NCBI GenBank assembly: GCA_963836405.1
Contig: CAWIJL010000019.1
Span: forward strand, 62,001 to 126,000
DNA: 64,000 nucleotides
Reading direction: 5' to 3'
From: CAWIJJ01 sp963836405
GTDB lineage: Bacteria; Acidobacteriota; Terriglobia; Bryobacterales; Bryobacteraceae
Below, one piece after another: positions 1-8,015 of this stretch. The stretch's first letter is position 1. Each line of letters begins with the position of its first letter. Made by a program: the position numbers and the translations under genes. Under the pieces are notes generated by a model. It had not been told where the DNA came from. It was given only the letters and a program-made list of their open reading frames with translations, and made no database searches.

Positions 1-323
1 CCGTTGAACGTGGCGGCCAGCGCAGGTCCGCCGTCGCCGGAAAAGCCCGGCCGGGAGTTGCCCGCAATGTGGGTGAGGATGCCTTTGGCGTCCACTTCGA
101 AGACAGCGTTGTGGCTGGTGAAGAAGACGTTGCCGGCGGCGTCCACGGCTATGCCGTCCGGCGATACCGAGGCCTCGATGGCGGCGACCGGTGTTTGCGG
201 CAACGCGCCTCCGGCGAAGGTGGCGATGACATACGGCTGAGCCAGGGCCGCGGCCGGAGCCATCAGGAAGCCGAAAAGACATCGAATGGCGCCGTCGATC
301 GAGCGACTTTCAGTAGACGTCAA
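1..323 (-). CDS. NHL-repeat protein, N-terminal part only (cut by window edge)
   Basis: The frame begins at a TTG preceded by a strong purine-rich ribosome-binding site (AAGGGAAGGGGG). It encodes a hydrophobic signal-like segment ending ALAQ and then PYVIATFAGG, followed by blocks such as SPDGIAVDAAGNVFFTSHNAVFEV and LTHIAGNSRPGFSGDGGPA. These are the repeated units of acidobacterial NHL beta-propeller proteins, which are usually exported and may bind ligands or partner proteins. Only about 107 residues lie in the window; the rest continues leftward. An internal ATG 20 codons downstream is an alternative start, but it would truncate the signal peptide. Confidence 0.75.
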   Translation of the reverse strand, partial: MTSTESRSIDGAIRCLFGFLMAPAAALAQPYVIATFAGGALPQTPVAAIEASVSPDGIAVDAAGNVFFTSHNAVFEVDAKGILTHIAGNSRPGFSGDGGPALAATFN

Positions 324-423
324 ACGTGGCCCCCTTCCCTTCTGAACTCGTGCCCTTGCCGCAGCGCGGGGACGCGATGCAAGTGCGACTATTTCATTCT
401 TACAGATCTGGTTAACCTGAAGC

Positions 424-984
424 TTATTCCAGCCGCGGCAGGTCCTTCGGTTGTAGAAGCAGGCGAATGGATCGGGCCTGACCGGGAATTCGTTCTAGGA
501 GGCCATTGCGCTCCAGAGCCTTGATCATATCGTGAACCGCCGGCGGGGAAACCTGGAAGTAGCGTTGCAGATCCGATTCGGCGGGAGCCCGGCCGTGGAT
601 CTTGGTGTAGTTGTAGATGAACGCCAGATACTGCCCTTGCTTTCCGGTGAACGACGGTGTTACCGACGGATCGAGTTTCGGTGCGAGATTTATTGTGACT
701 GCAAACGCATCCTCGCCAAAACTGTCGTAGACTCTGACTTTGAGAATGTAGACCTTCCCGGCAATGACGGTGCGAGGCGGCTTTTTGGCGGCGGCGTGGA
801 GGTTCCCACGCAATTCCTTCGCATCGGCGCTGGAGCTCTCGTAATTTGCGATCGAGATGCCAACGCCCTCTCTATTGGCGAAGACCCATTCCCTGCCATC
901 TTTGTACTCGACGTCAATCGACTGCGCGCCAAGCGACAATGCGTGACCACATAACCCCTCGAGCAATGTTGCCGGTTTGCCCAT
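424..984 (-). CDS. LexA-type winged-helix DNA-binding protein
   Basis: 186 residues. The last ~70 residues (from about FTGKQGQYLAFIYNYTKIHG to the end) match the LexA N-terminal DNA-binding fold: a helix, an HGRAPAESDLQRYF stretch like the PT-x-REIA segment of LexA, a recognition helix SPPAVHDMIKALERNGLL and a final beta wing. There is no LexA autoprotease domain. The first ~110 residues are an unassigned beta-rich domain. It is therefore probably a stand-alone transcription regulator, not an SOS repressor. It is followed after about 440 bp on the same strand by the NHL-repeat gene and preceded by purE; its target is unknown. Confidence 0.6.
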   Translation of the reverse strand: MGKPATLLEGLCGHALSLGAQSIDVEYKDGREWVFANREGVGISIANYESSSADAKELRGNLHAAAKKPPRTVIAGKVYILKVRVYDSFGEDAFAVTINLAPKLDPSVTPSFTGKQGQYLAFIYNYTKIHGRAPAESDLQRYFQVSPPAVHDMIKALERNGLLERIPGQARSIRLLLQPKDLPRLE

Positions 985-992
985 CGGGGCTG

Positions 993-1487
993 CTACAGCG
1001 TTTCCTGGCGGATTTTGGCGGCCTGTTCGGCGCGGAACTGCATGACGCGGGCGCGCAGTTCGGGGCGGGTGGTGGCCAGCATCTGTACGGCGAGGAGGGC
1101 GGCGTTGATGGCGCCGGCGCGACCGATGGCGAGGGTTCCGACGGGCACGCCGGCGGGCATCTGGACGGTGGAGAGGAGCGAGTCCATGCCCTTGAGCGCC
1201 TGGCTCTCCATGGGGACGCCGAGCACGGGGACGATCGTGTAAGCGGCCACCACGCCGGCAAGGTGGGCCGCGCCGCCGGCGCCCGCGATGATGGCTTCAA
1301 GGCCGCGCTCGATGGCGGTACGGGCGTACTCGGCGGCCAAGTCCGGCGAGCGATGGGCGGAAACGACGCGGTACTCGTGGGGTACGTCGAAGCGGGCCAG
1401 GGTCTCGGCGGCGTTGCGCATGACCTCCCAATCCGACTTGCTTCCCATGATGATCCCTACCAGGGGCTTCTGCTCGTTTTTTTCCAT
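993..1487 (-). CDS. purE: N5-carboxyaminoimidazole ribonucleotide mutase
   Basis: Class I PurE converts N5-CAIR to CAIR in de novo purine synthesis in the cytoplasm. The protein shows the family hallmarks VGIIMGSKSDWEVM near the start, VVSAHRSPDL, the glycine-rich AGAGGAAHLAGVVAAYT loop and GVPMESQALKGMDSLLSTVQMP. I chose the ATG giving MEKNEQKPLVG because the longer frame adds 19 residues without family similarity; the length of ~164 residues is normal. The partner gene purK is not in this window, so the pathway genes are scattered here. Confidence 0.95.
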   Translation of the reverse strand: MEKNEQKPLVGIIMGSKSDWEVMRNAAETLARFDVPHEYRVVSAHRSPDLAAEYARTAIERGLEAIIAGAGGAAHLAGVVAAYTIVPVLGVPMESQALKGMDSLLSTVQMPAGVPVGTLAIGRAGAINAALLAVQMLATTRPELRARVMQFRAEQAAKIRQETL

Positions 1488-1576
1488 TTCAGCGTTATTA
1501 TATCGGGCGGGCACACGTATACCGCGGCGCGCCCCGAGGCGCACCTTGCGGGCAATTTCGGACTCGAGCGAAGGGC

Positions 1577-2095
1577 TTAGCCGACGGGCGCTTCCACGCG
1601 CGCGGCGTCGCTCTTCACCGGTTTGGTGGTTACCTTCGGCTCGGGGCGAACGATGTCGATGCTGCCTTTGAAATAGGCTCCGTCATCGATGCTGATGCCT
1701 GCGGCGCGGATATCGCCGACCAGGTTGCCCTGCTCGCGGATGGCGATCTTCTCGGTGACTTCCACGTTGCCGCGGACCGAGCCGAAGATGACCACTTCGC
1801 GCGCTTTGATGTTGGCTTTGACTTTTCCCTTGGGGCCGACGGTCAGCAGGCTGTGCGATTCCAGCATGCCTTCCACTTCGCCGTCCACCAGCAACTCTTC
1901 CTGGGTACGGATTTCGCCCTTGATGGTCATGGAGGCGCCGATGGAAGCCGTGCTGCGCGAGACGGAAGGCGGAGGATCGTGGCGTACGGGTGCGGCGGAT
2001 GGGGGAGGTGGCGCGGGTTGAGAATAATTGCGTGGCGGTTCCGCCTGGGGCTGCTGTCTCTGGCCGGAGCCTTCGTCTGAACGTTTATTCCACAA
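1577..2095 (-). CDS. bactofilin (polymer-forming cytoskeletal protein)
   Basis: 172 residues. A proline- and glutamine-rich disordered N-terminus (to about residue 45) is followed by a bactofilin core of short beta repeats beginning ASIGASMTIKGEIRTQEELLVDG and including GKVKANIKAREVVIFGSVRGNV, a right-handed beta-helix that polymerises without nucleotide. A charged lysine/proline tail ends the protein. Bactofilins scaffold cell-shape or envelope machineries at the inner membrane face. No peptidoglycan hydrolase lies next to it, so its specific role cannot be read from context. Confidence 0.88.
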   Translation of the reverse strand: MWNKRSDEGSGQRQQPQAEPPRNYSQPAPPPPSAAPVRHDPPPSVSRSTASIGASMTIKGEIRTQEELLVDGEVEGMLESHSLLTVGPKGKVKANIKAREVVIFGSVRGNVEVTEKIAIREQGNLVGDIRAAGISIDDGAYFKGSIDIVRPEPKVTTKPVKSDAARVEAPVG

Positions 2096-2208
2096 GTTCG
2101 AATCTCCTTCGCATGATGATGTGTATGAAAAGTTGAATTCCGAGCATGCGAAGGGCCACCAGCGAAAAGGCGTGCACTGCCGGTGTTGGGGCGTGAAGCG
2201 GGTAAGTT

Positions 2209-3138
2209 TTACGCGTGCGACGGCATGGCTTCGAGAAAACTCTTCAGGTCATGCTCGTTGATTTCGGGGAGCCCGGGAGCGACGTTGTCGAGCTTGCCGT
2301 CGCGCATCCATTGCTCGAGGCGGTCCACCAGCTCGAACAGGTGCTCAAAGGAATCGACGATGAAGAGCAGGGGCTGATAGCGATCGATCTCGGCACCCTG
2401 GTTGATCATCCATTCGAGCTGCGCGGGATAGCGCTGCACCTGGCTGGATTCGATGGAGTGCGCGAGCTCGCCGTAGGAACTGAGCAGGCCGCTGCCATAG
2501 GCGCAGAGTCCCCGCGGGCCGCCGCGCATCAGGCCGAACTCCACGGTGAACCAGAAGAAACGGGAAAGGGCGCGGATGATGCTGGTGAGCCGGCGGGCGC
2601 GCTCGACTTCGTTGAGCATGCCTTCGGTCAATTCGACGGCGGTATGGGCGCACTCGCCGAAACGAACGAGCGTGTCGGCGAATACGCGGTCCGTGTGCAT
2701 GGGGACATGGCCGGCGACGTCGTGGAAGATGTCGGGCTCAGGCAAATAGTCGAGGCGGTGCGGGGGGCGGATGGTGATGGTGGTGGGGAACTCGCGGCGG
2801 CGCAGGCAATCGAAGAAGAGGAATCCCGGCACATATCCGCTGACAGGTTTGGCCTGAAAGCCGGTCAGCGGCTCCAGGCGCTTGTTGACTTCCTTGAGCA
2901 CGGGGATGCGGTCTACGCGCAGGTGCAGCGCTTCGAGTCCAGCCAGGTAGCGGGGGTTGCCGTAGCGCTCCCATCTTGGCTGCATGCGGCGGAAGAGCAT
3001 CTCCCAGGCGTCGTGGTTTTCCTTGGAATAGCGCTCACAAGCCTGGCGGATGAAGAGTTCGCCGCGCTCGCGGGCTTTTTCGACGAATGGCGCGCGGCCC
3101 GTCGTGAGTCCTTCGGCGAGCACGTTTTCAAGCAGCAT
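2209..3138 (-). CDS. phhA: phenylalanine 4-hydroxylase (aromatic amino acid hydroxylase)
   Basis: 309 residues with the bacterial aromatic amino acid hydroxylase fold. It is a pterin-dependent non-haem iron monooxygenase that converts phenylalanine to tyrosine. The metal ligands are visible: His139 and His144 in PDIFHDVAGHVP, and Glu200 in FFWFTVEFGLM. The AYGSGLLSSYGEL segment is also family-typical. There is no regulatory ACT domain. The ATG is preceded by GGAGGG, supporting this start. It appears monocistronic; no pterin recycling gene (phhB) is adjacent. Tryptophan or tyrosine hydroxylase activity is the main alternative. Confidence 0.9.
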   Translation of the reverse strand: MLLENVLAEGLTTGRAPFVEKARERGELFIRQACERYSKENHDAWEMLFRRMQPRWERYGNPRYLAGLEALHLRVDRIPVLKEVNKRLEPLTGFQAKPVSGYVPGFLFFDCLRRREFPTTITIRPPHRLDYLPEPDIFHDVAGHVPMHTDRVFADTLVRFGECAHTAVELTEGMLNEVERARRLTSIIRALSRFFWFTVEFGLMRGGPRGLCAYGSGLLSSYGELAHSIESSQVQRYPAQLEWMINQGAEIDRYQPLLFIVDSFEHLFELVDRLEQWMRDGKLDNVAPGLPEINEHDLKSFLEAMPSHA

Positions 3139-3276
3139 TGCATCCCTCCTCGAGCAGTTCCTGACCCAAACATAGCACGAGTGAGACCCTCGTATCGGTG
3201 GTGCTATTCACAACGGCACGAAACGCAGGCGAAAACCGACAGCGTCTGTGGATCTGTGCAGTCCTAGTACCTAACC

Positions 3277-3346
3277 CCCGTATTAGCGGGTATTGCCTCA
3301 GGGATTCCTTACTGGTTAACTGGTCATTATCCGATATTCGTATCGG
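3277..3346 (+). promoter_or_regulatory. two hairpins in the leader of the 62-aa ORF
   Basis: CCCG-TATTAG-CGGG (3277-3290) is followed by a perfect CCGATA-TTCG-TATCGG hairpin with a stable UUCG tetraloop (3331-3346), 17 nt before the next ATG. There is no T-run, so neither is a classic terminator. They could be operators of a dimeric regulator or an RNA leader structure; sequence alone does not decide. Confidence 0.35.
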
Positions 3347-3363
3347 GTACTACAAATCAACCC

Positions 3364-3552
3364 ATGACTACTATGCCAGCCGTCCCGGCCTCCCCCACGG
3401 TTCGTGCTGAGAAACTGCGCCTGCTCTATCTCCGCCGCCGGCAAATCGACGATGCCATTTCCGCTCTCGAGCGGCTCGCTGAACTGAGGGTCAGCCGCTC
3501 CAACATCATATCGATGGATCAGATTCGCATGCTTGCGGAGGCGCGGAATTAA
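3364..3552 (+). CDS. small conserved-looking hypothetical protein (62 aa)
   Basis: 62 residues, basic and mostly helical: after a short Pro/Ala-rich start there is a heptad-like stretch LRLLYLRRRQIDDAISALERLAELR. I do not recognise a family. Support for its being real is moderate: it lies alone in the only rightward slot between two leftward transcription units, with structured DNA just upstream and a stop directly before the convergent pntB end. The ribosome-binding site is weak. A small regulatory or scaffolding protein is possible, but no function can be assigned. Confidence 0.45.
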   Translation: MTTMPAVPASPTVRAEKLRLLYLRRRQIDDAISALERLAELRVSRSNIISMDQIRMLAEARN

Positions 3553-3555
3553 GAG

Positions 3556-4947
3556 TTAGGCGGCGACCTTCGCTGGTAGTTCCTTGACGATATCGGTCAC
3601 GAAGGCTTTGGCATCGCCGAACAGCATGAGCGTCCGGTCCATGTAGTAGAGGGGATTGTCGATTCCGGCAAATCCCGGACTCATGGACCGCTTGATGACC
3701 ATGACGGTGCGGGCCTTATCGACGTCGAGAATGGGCATCCCATAAATCGGGCTGGACTGGTCGGTGCGGGCGGCGGGGTTAGTGACGTCGTTGGCGCCGA
3801 TGACGAGCGCCACATCACACTGCGGGAATTCGGAATTGATGTCGTCCATTTCGACGAGGCGGTCGTAGGGTATGTCGGCCTCGGCGAGGAGGACGTTCAT
3901 GTGTCCCGGCATGCGGCCGGCGACGGGATGGATGGCGAACTTGACGTCCACGCCGCGGCGGGTGAGGGAATCGAATAACTCGCGAATTTTGTGCTGGGCC
4001 TGGGCCACGGCGAGACCGTAGCCGGGGACGATGATGACGCTGGACGCGGCCTCGAGGACGGATGCCGCTTCCTCGGGACTGGCGCTGCGGACGGGGCGCT
4101 GTTCGGTGTGTCCCTTCGCCGCCTGAATCTGGCCGAAGGCTCCGAACAGAACGTTTGTAAACGAACGGTTCATGGCCTTGCACATGATGATGGACAGGAT
4201 CAGGCCGGAGGAGCCGTCGAGTGCGCCGGCGATGATGAGCAGCGGATTGTCGAGCGCGAAGCCCATGGCGCAGGCGGAGAGTCCGGCGTAGGAGTTCAGG
4301 AGGGCGATGACGGTGGGCATGTCCGCGCCGCCGATGGGGATAATCAGGAGCACTCCGAAGAGCAGGGCGAGGACGGCGAAGATGGGGAAGAGAAACGTAT
4401 CGGTGGGGACCAGGATCAGGCGGACCCCGAGGCCCGCGGCGATGACGAACAGGGTGAAGTTGATCGCGTTCTGGTTGCGGTACGTGATGGGGCGGGAAGG
4501 CAGGACTTCCTGCAATTTCCCCATGGCCATGAGGCTGCCGGTAAAGGTGAGGAAGCCGAGCAGGGTTTCGACGATCAGGGCGACCATGACCAGGCCCGTC
4601 AGTTCCTCGGCCACGTGGGCCTGGCCGCGGTAGAATTCGGCGGTGCCGACGAGGGCCGCGGCCAGCGCTCCGCAGGCGTGGGACATGGCGGTCCGCTGGG
4701 GGACGGCGGTCATGGGCATGATGTAGGCGATGGGCACGCCGACAGCAGACCCGATGAGGATGGCGGCAAGGATCCAGGTCCAGTTGTGAACGTCCTGCGC
4801 CATGAGGGTGCCGCCGACCGCGAGCAGCATGCCCGCTTCTCCGGCGAAGACGCCGCGGCGCGCGCTGGCGGGATGGTTCATCCACTTGAGTGAGAGGATG
4901 AACAGGGCGGCCGAGAGAACGTAAATATAGCTGACCAGGTGGGACAT
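3556..4947 (-). CDS. pntB: NAD(P) transhydrogenase subunit beta
   Basis: 463 residues. The first ~270 residues are membrane helices (dII), including the AMSHACGALAAALVG and GGADMPTVIALLNSYAGLSACAMGF segments typical of PntB. The C-terminal ~190 residues are the NADP(H)-binding dIII domain with VIIVPGYGLAVAQAQ, FAIHPVAGRMPGHMNVLLAEA and DVALVIGANDVTNPAA. With PntAA/PntAB it forms the inner-membrane pump that couples proton entry to hydride transfer from NADH to NADP+. It directly abuts pntAB (stop codon next to ATG), so the genes are translationally coupled. Confidence 0.96.
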   Translation of the reverse strand: MSHLVSYIYVLSAALFILSLKWMNHPASARRGVFAGEAGMLLAVGGTLMAQDVHNWTWILAAILIGSAVGVPIAYIMPMTAVPQRTAMSHACGALAAALVGTAEFYRGQAHVAEELTGLVMVALIVETLLGFLTFTGSLMAMGKLQEVLPSRPITYRNQNAINFTLFVIAAGLGVRLILVPTDTFLFPIFAVLALLFGVLLIIPIGGADMPTVIALLNSYAGLSACAMGFALDNPLLIIAGALDGSSGLILSIIMCKAMNRSFTNVLFGAFGQIQAAKGHTEQRPVRSASPEEAASVLEAASSVIIVPGYGLAVAQAQHKIRELFDSLTRRGVDVKFAIHPVAGRMPGHMNVLLAEADIPYDRLVEMDDINSEFPQCDVALVIGANDVTNPAARTDQSSPIYGMPILDVDKARTVMVIKRSMSPGFAGIDNPLYYMDRTLMLFGDAKAFVTDIVKELPAKVAA

Positions 4948-5244
4948 TTACTTCTTCGCCTCCCGCCGCTTGAACATTTTCAGCATCCGGTCGGTGATGA
5001 GGAAGCCGCTGACGATATTGGTGACGGCGGCGGTGATGGCGATGAAGCCGAGCACCTTGCTGAGCATGCTGGCTCCGGCGGCGCCGGTGATCAGAATCGC
5101 GCCGACCACCGAAATGGCGGAGATGGCGTTGGTGAGGGACATGAGCGGCGTGTGCAGCAGCGGTGAGACCTTGCGGATCACCTCCAGGCCCACAAACGTG
5201 GCCAGCATGAATACGTACAATCCCAGTTCCAGGTTCGACGGCAT
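4948..5244 (-). CDS. pntAB: NAD(P) transhydrogenase subunit alpha part 2 (membrane)
   Basis: 98 residues with three hydrophobic helices (GLYVFMLATFVGLEVIRKVSPLLHTPLMS, then NAISAISVVGAILI and LGFIAITAAVTNIVSGFLIT). These match the separate small membrane subunit found where PntA is split in two polypeptides. HTPLMSLTNAIS is the conserved dII motif. It sits 12 nt after pntAA and abuts pntB, giving the three-gene organisation common in alphaproteobacteria and acidobacteria. Confidence 0.93.
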   Translation of the reverse strand: MPSNLELGLYVFMLATFVGLEVIRKVSPLLHTPLMSLTNAISAISVVGAILITGAAGASMLSKVLGFIAITAAVTNIVSGFLITDRMLKMFKRREAKK

Positions 5245-5256
5245 GAAAGCTCCTGT

Positions 5257-6429
5257 TTACACGGTCTGCAATGCGGGCAGCCCCAGCGATTCGCGGACGC
5301 GCGGGTGCACGACCTCCCCGCCATGCGTCACCAGGGTTTCGCGCACGATCTCGTCTTCGAGCGCGAGCGTGAGGCGCCCATCTTTGATCAGGTACTTCAG
5401 AAAAGTGGCGATGTTGCGGGCGTACATCTGGCTGGCGTGGTAGGGAATGGTCGACGGCAGGTTGACGGGCCCGTGAATCTGGATGCCGTTGTGCTCCACG
5501 ATTTCGCCGGGGCGGGTCAATTCGCAATTTCCGCCGCGCTCGGCGGCGATATCGACGATGACCGAGCCGGGCGCCATGCGCTCCGCCATTTCGCGGGTGA
5601 TGAGCACGGGCGCTTTTCTGCCGGGCACGGCGGCGGTGGTGACGACCACGTTCTGTTCGGCCAGCACCGCGCCGAGCGCTTCGCGCTGCCTGCGGTAGAA
5701 GTCCTCTCCCATGGCCTTGGCGTAGCCGCCCTTGTCTTCGGCGCCGGCGGCCTCGACATCGAGGACGACGAAGCGCGCGCCCAGGCTTTCGATCTGCTCT
5801 TTGACGACGGCGCGGATGTCGTAGCCGCTGACCACCGCGCCCAGGCGGCGGGCGGTGGCGATGGCCTGCAACCCGGCGACGCCCGCGCCGATGACGAGGA
5901 CGCGCGCGGGGGCGACGGTGCCGGCGGCGGTCATCAGCATGGGGAACATGCGGGGCAGGGAATCGGCGGCGATGAGCACGGCCTTATAGCCGGCCACGGT
6001 GGCCATGCTGGAAAGGGCATCCATGCTTTGAGCGCGGGTGATGCGGGGCATCAGTTCCATGGAAAGGAAGTCGACGCCGCACGCGGCCAGGTCCCGGGCG
6101 GCGGCGGTCGCGGTGAGCGGCTCGCCGAAACCGATGGCGACCTGGCCGCGGTGCATCCGCGCGATGTCCTCGCCGCCGGTGTCCGGGTTGGACCCGGGCC
6201 CGCGGACCTGGAGCAGCACGTCCGCGGCGGAGAAGACCTCGTCGCGCGACGCGAGCCGCACTCCTTTCTCAGCGTACTCCGCGTCCGGAAAGCCCGCCGC
6301 GGATCCGGCACCGGCCTCCATCACCCACTCGACACCCGATTTGTTCAGAACGCCCAACGACGCCGGCACCATCGCCACGCGCCGTTCCCCGGGCGCCGCT
6401 TCCGTCACCACCCCAACCGTTATTGCCAC
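5257..6429 (-). CDS. pntAA: NAD(P) transhydrogenase subunit alpha part 1 (NAD-binding)
   Basis: About 390 residues of the soluble dI domain, which binds NAD(H). It belongs to the alanine dehydrogenase/PntA family: it opens VGVVTEAAPGERRVAMVPASL, carries ARVLVIGAGVAGLQAIATARRLGAVVSGYDIR (Rossmann glycine motif) and VVTTAAVPGRKAPVLITREMA. I prefer the GTG at 6429 because GGAG lies at good spacing and the family starts just before this motif; an in-frame ATG at 6480 would add 17 unconserved residues. It follows the psiE-like gene by about 80 nt on the same strand and may be the distal part of the hydrogenase transcription unit. Confidence 0.93.
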   Translation of the reverse strand: MAITVGVVTEAAPGERRVAMVPASLGVLNKSGVEWVMEAGAGSAAGFPDAEYAEKGVRLASRDEVFSAADVLLQVRGPGSNPDTGGEDIARMHRGQVAIGFGEPLTATAAARDLAACGVDFLSMELMPRITRAQSMDALSSMATVAGYKAVLIAADSLPRMFPMLMTAAGTVAPARVLVIGAGVAGLQAIATARRLGAVVSGYDIRAVVKEQIESLGARFVVLDVEAAGAEDKGGYAKAMGEDFYRRQREALGAVLAEQNVVVTTAAVPGRKAPVLITREMAERMAPGSVIVDIAAERGGNCELTRPGEIVEHNGIQIHGPVNLPSTIPYHASQMYARNIATFLKYLIKDGRLTLALEDEIVRETLVTHGGEVVHPRVRESLGLPALQTV

Positions 6430-6508
6430 GAATCGCTCCGTAGGACGGGCCTCCGGGCCCTGTCCGCCTGTAGTTACCATACCGTGCCGGAGGTCTTTTC
6501 GACACGTG

Positions 6509-7003
6509 TCACATCTCGACTTTCTGCTCGCTGGACTGCGGGGCGCGACGCAACAGCCAGATGGAAACGGCGAAAACCAGGATGAGGAATCCGAGCAGGG
6601 CCAGCTCGATCATGGAATTGCGGAACTCGACGGGCTGGGTGTCGCCCTTCTGCGCCAGGTTGGCGGCCTGCATGGTGATGACGAGGATGCGGCGCACGGA
6701 GGCGATGAGGCCGACGATGAGAAACGGCTCCATGACCAGCGCGTGCGAATGAATGGAAATGCGGACGGTGTGCAGGATCTCGACGAAGATGAGGACCAGC
6801 AGCAGGTGTTCGAGGACGACGAAGGCCTCCGAGAGCAAGGTTCCGCCGCGGAAGCCGGTCCAGACGGCGGCAGCCGCGGCCATCAGGGCCGAGATGGCGC
6901 CGATCACGAGGAGTACGGCAAGGGCCACGTACAATGCGGACTCGACTGCGTGCGCGACGCGGCCGAAACGTTTGCGGAGTCCATCTTCGGCGGGAGGCGG
7001 CAT
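6509..7003 (-). CDS. PsiE-like four-helix membrane protein
   Basis: 164 residues with four transmembrane segments (ALYVALAVLLVIGAISALMA; VVLEHLLLVLIFVEILHTV; EPFLIVGLIASVRRILVI; MIELALLGFLILVFAVSIW). The EPFLIVGLIASVRRILV block and layout resemble the PsiE family (named from a phosphate-starvation-inducible E. coli protein). The function of the family is unknown. Its ATG overlaps the hypB stop (ATGA), so it is translated as part of the hydrogenase operon. A membrane anchor or electron-transfer accessory role for the cytosolic hydrogenase is possible but is inference. Confidence 0.7.
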   Translation of the reverse strand: MPPPAEDGLRKRFGRVAHAVESALYVALAVLLVIGAISALMAAAAAVWTGFRGGTLLSEAFVVLEHLLLVLIFVEILHTVRISIHSHALVMEPFLIVGLIASVRRILVITMQAANLAQKGDTQPVEFRNSMIELALLGFLILVFAVSIWLLRRAPQSSEQKVEM

Positions 7004-7674
7004 CAGGCGGGGATTCCGGCGAGGCGCGAGGTCAGCAGCCCGAGCCACTCCTCCATGCCCGCGCCGGTTTTGGCGGAGACGGTCAAGGTGCGGAGTCCGG
7101 GACGGACGGCTTCAATGGCGCGATGGGCCGCGGGGGCATCGAATTCGACGGCGGCGGCGAGGTCGCCCTTGGTGATGATGGCGAGGTCTGCGCCGTTGAA
7201 GATGGTGGGGTACTTGAGGGGCTTGTCTTCGCCTTCGGTGACGGACATGAGGACCAGGCGGAGCTCCTCGCCGAGATCGTAGGACGCGGGGCAGACGAGG
7301 TTGCCGACGTTTTCGATGAAGAGGCAATCGAGGGCGTCGAGGTCCCAGCCGTCGAGGGCGCGGCGCACCATTTCGGCTTCCAGGTGGCAGACGGTGCCGG
7401 TGACGATCTGGCGCACGGGGGCGCCGCTGCGGGCGAGACGCTGGGCGTCGTTCTCGGTGGCGAGGTCGCCGACCAGGGCGGCCACGCGCACGCGGGGGTG
7501 CAGGGCGGTGAGGGTTTTTTCGAGGAACAGGGTTTTGCCCGAACCGGGGCTCGACACCAGGCTCACGGCGAAGACGCCGGCCGCACGGAAACGGCCGCGC
7601 AGCTCGCGGGCGGCCAGGTCGTTCTTCTTGAGGACGTTCTGCCGCACCTCGATCATGCGCGGTCCGTCGCTCAT
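7003..7674 (-). CDS. hypB: hydrogenase nickel incorporation GTPase HypB
   Basis: 223 residues. HypB is a G3E-family GTPase that delivers Ni2+ to the hydrogenase large subunit with HypA. The P-loop is at residues 41-48 (SSPGSGKT). TGTVCHLEAEM carries the Cys-His of the interfacial metal site, IENVGNLVCPASYDLGE is diagnostic, and NGADLAIITKGDL is the nucleotide-specificity region. The N-terminus lacks the His-rich stretch and the CxxCGC high-affinity nickel motif found in some HypBs, so it probably has no storage function. The ATG overlaps the hypA stop. Confidence 0.95.
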   Translation of the reverse strand: MSDGPRMIEVRQNVLKKNDLAARELRGRFRAAGVFAVSLVSSPGSGKTLFLEKTLTALHPRVRVAALVGDLATENDAQRLARSGAPVRQIVTGTVCHLEAEMVRRALDGWDLDALDCLFIENVGNLVCPASYDLGEELRLVLMSVTEGEDKPLKYPTIFNGADLAIITKGDLAAAVEFDAPAAHRAIEAVRPGLRTLTVSAKTGAGMEEWLGLLTSRLAGIPA

Positions 7675-8015
7675 TGTTCCACCTCGAGCGCGGTGACCAG
7701 CAGCTCGCGGCCTTCGAGGACTTCGGGCGTGGGTGTTTCGCACACCGGACAGCGCAGCCACTGAATGGACGGAACCTGGCGCCGTTCCTGGCAGGAAGGG
7801 CAGAAGACCACGACCGGGACGTTTTCGATAACCAGGCGGGAACCCTCGAGCGGGGTGCCGGCGGAGACCATTTCGTAGGAGCCGAGGAGGGCGTCCTGCA
7901 CGACACCGGAAAGGGGGCCGAGCTTCAAGTGAATGGCGAGCACGCGCACGCCGCGGGTTTCGGCCTCTTCCTGCGCGAGGTCCACGAGGCTGGAGGCGAT
8001 GGACAGCTCATGCAC
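7671..8015 (-). CDS. hypA: hydrogenase nickel/zinc metallochaperone HypA
   Basis: 114 residues. It starts MHELSIASSLVDL with the conserved nickel-binding His2, and has two CxxC pairs (Cys72/75 and Cys89/92) forming the structural zinc site. HypA hands nickel from HypB to the apo large subunit. It overlaps the 3' end of the SIS gene by a few bases and hypB by four, indicating tight translational coupling. Confidence 0.95.
   Translation of the reverse strand: MHELSIASSLVDLAQEEAETRGVRVLAIHLKLGPLSGVVQDALLGSYEMVSAGTPLEGSRLVIENVPVVVFCPSCQERRQVPSIQWLRCPVCETPTPEVLEGRELLVTALEVEQ

Noticed and set aside
424..984. LexA SOS repressor
   Set aside because: Only the DNA-binding half is present, at the C-terminus, and the Ser/Lys autoprotease domain is absent.
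3815..5527. A 570-codon frame overlapping pntB and pntAB
   Set aside because: Arg/His/Pro-rich shadow of the pnt genes.
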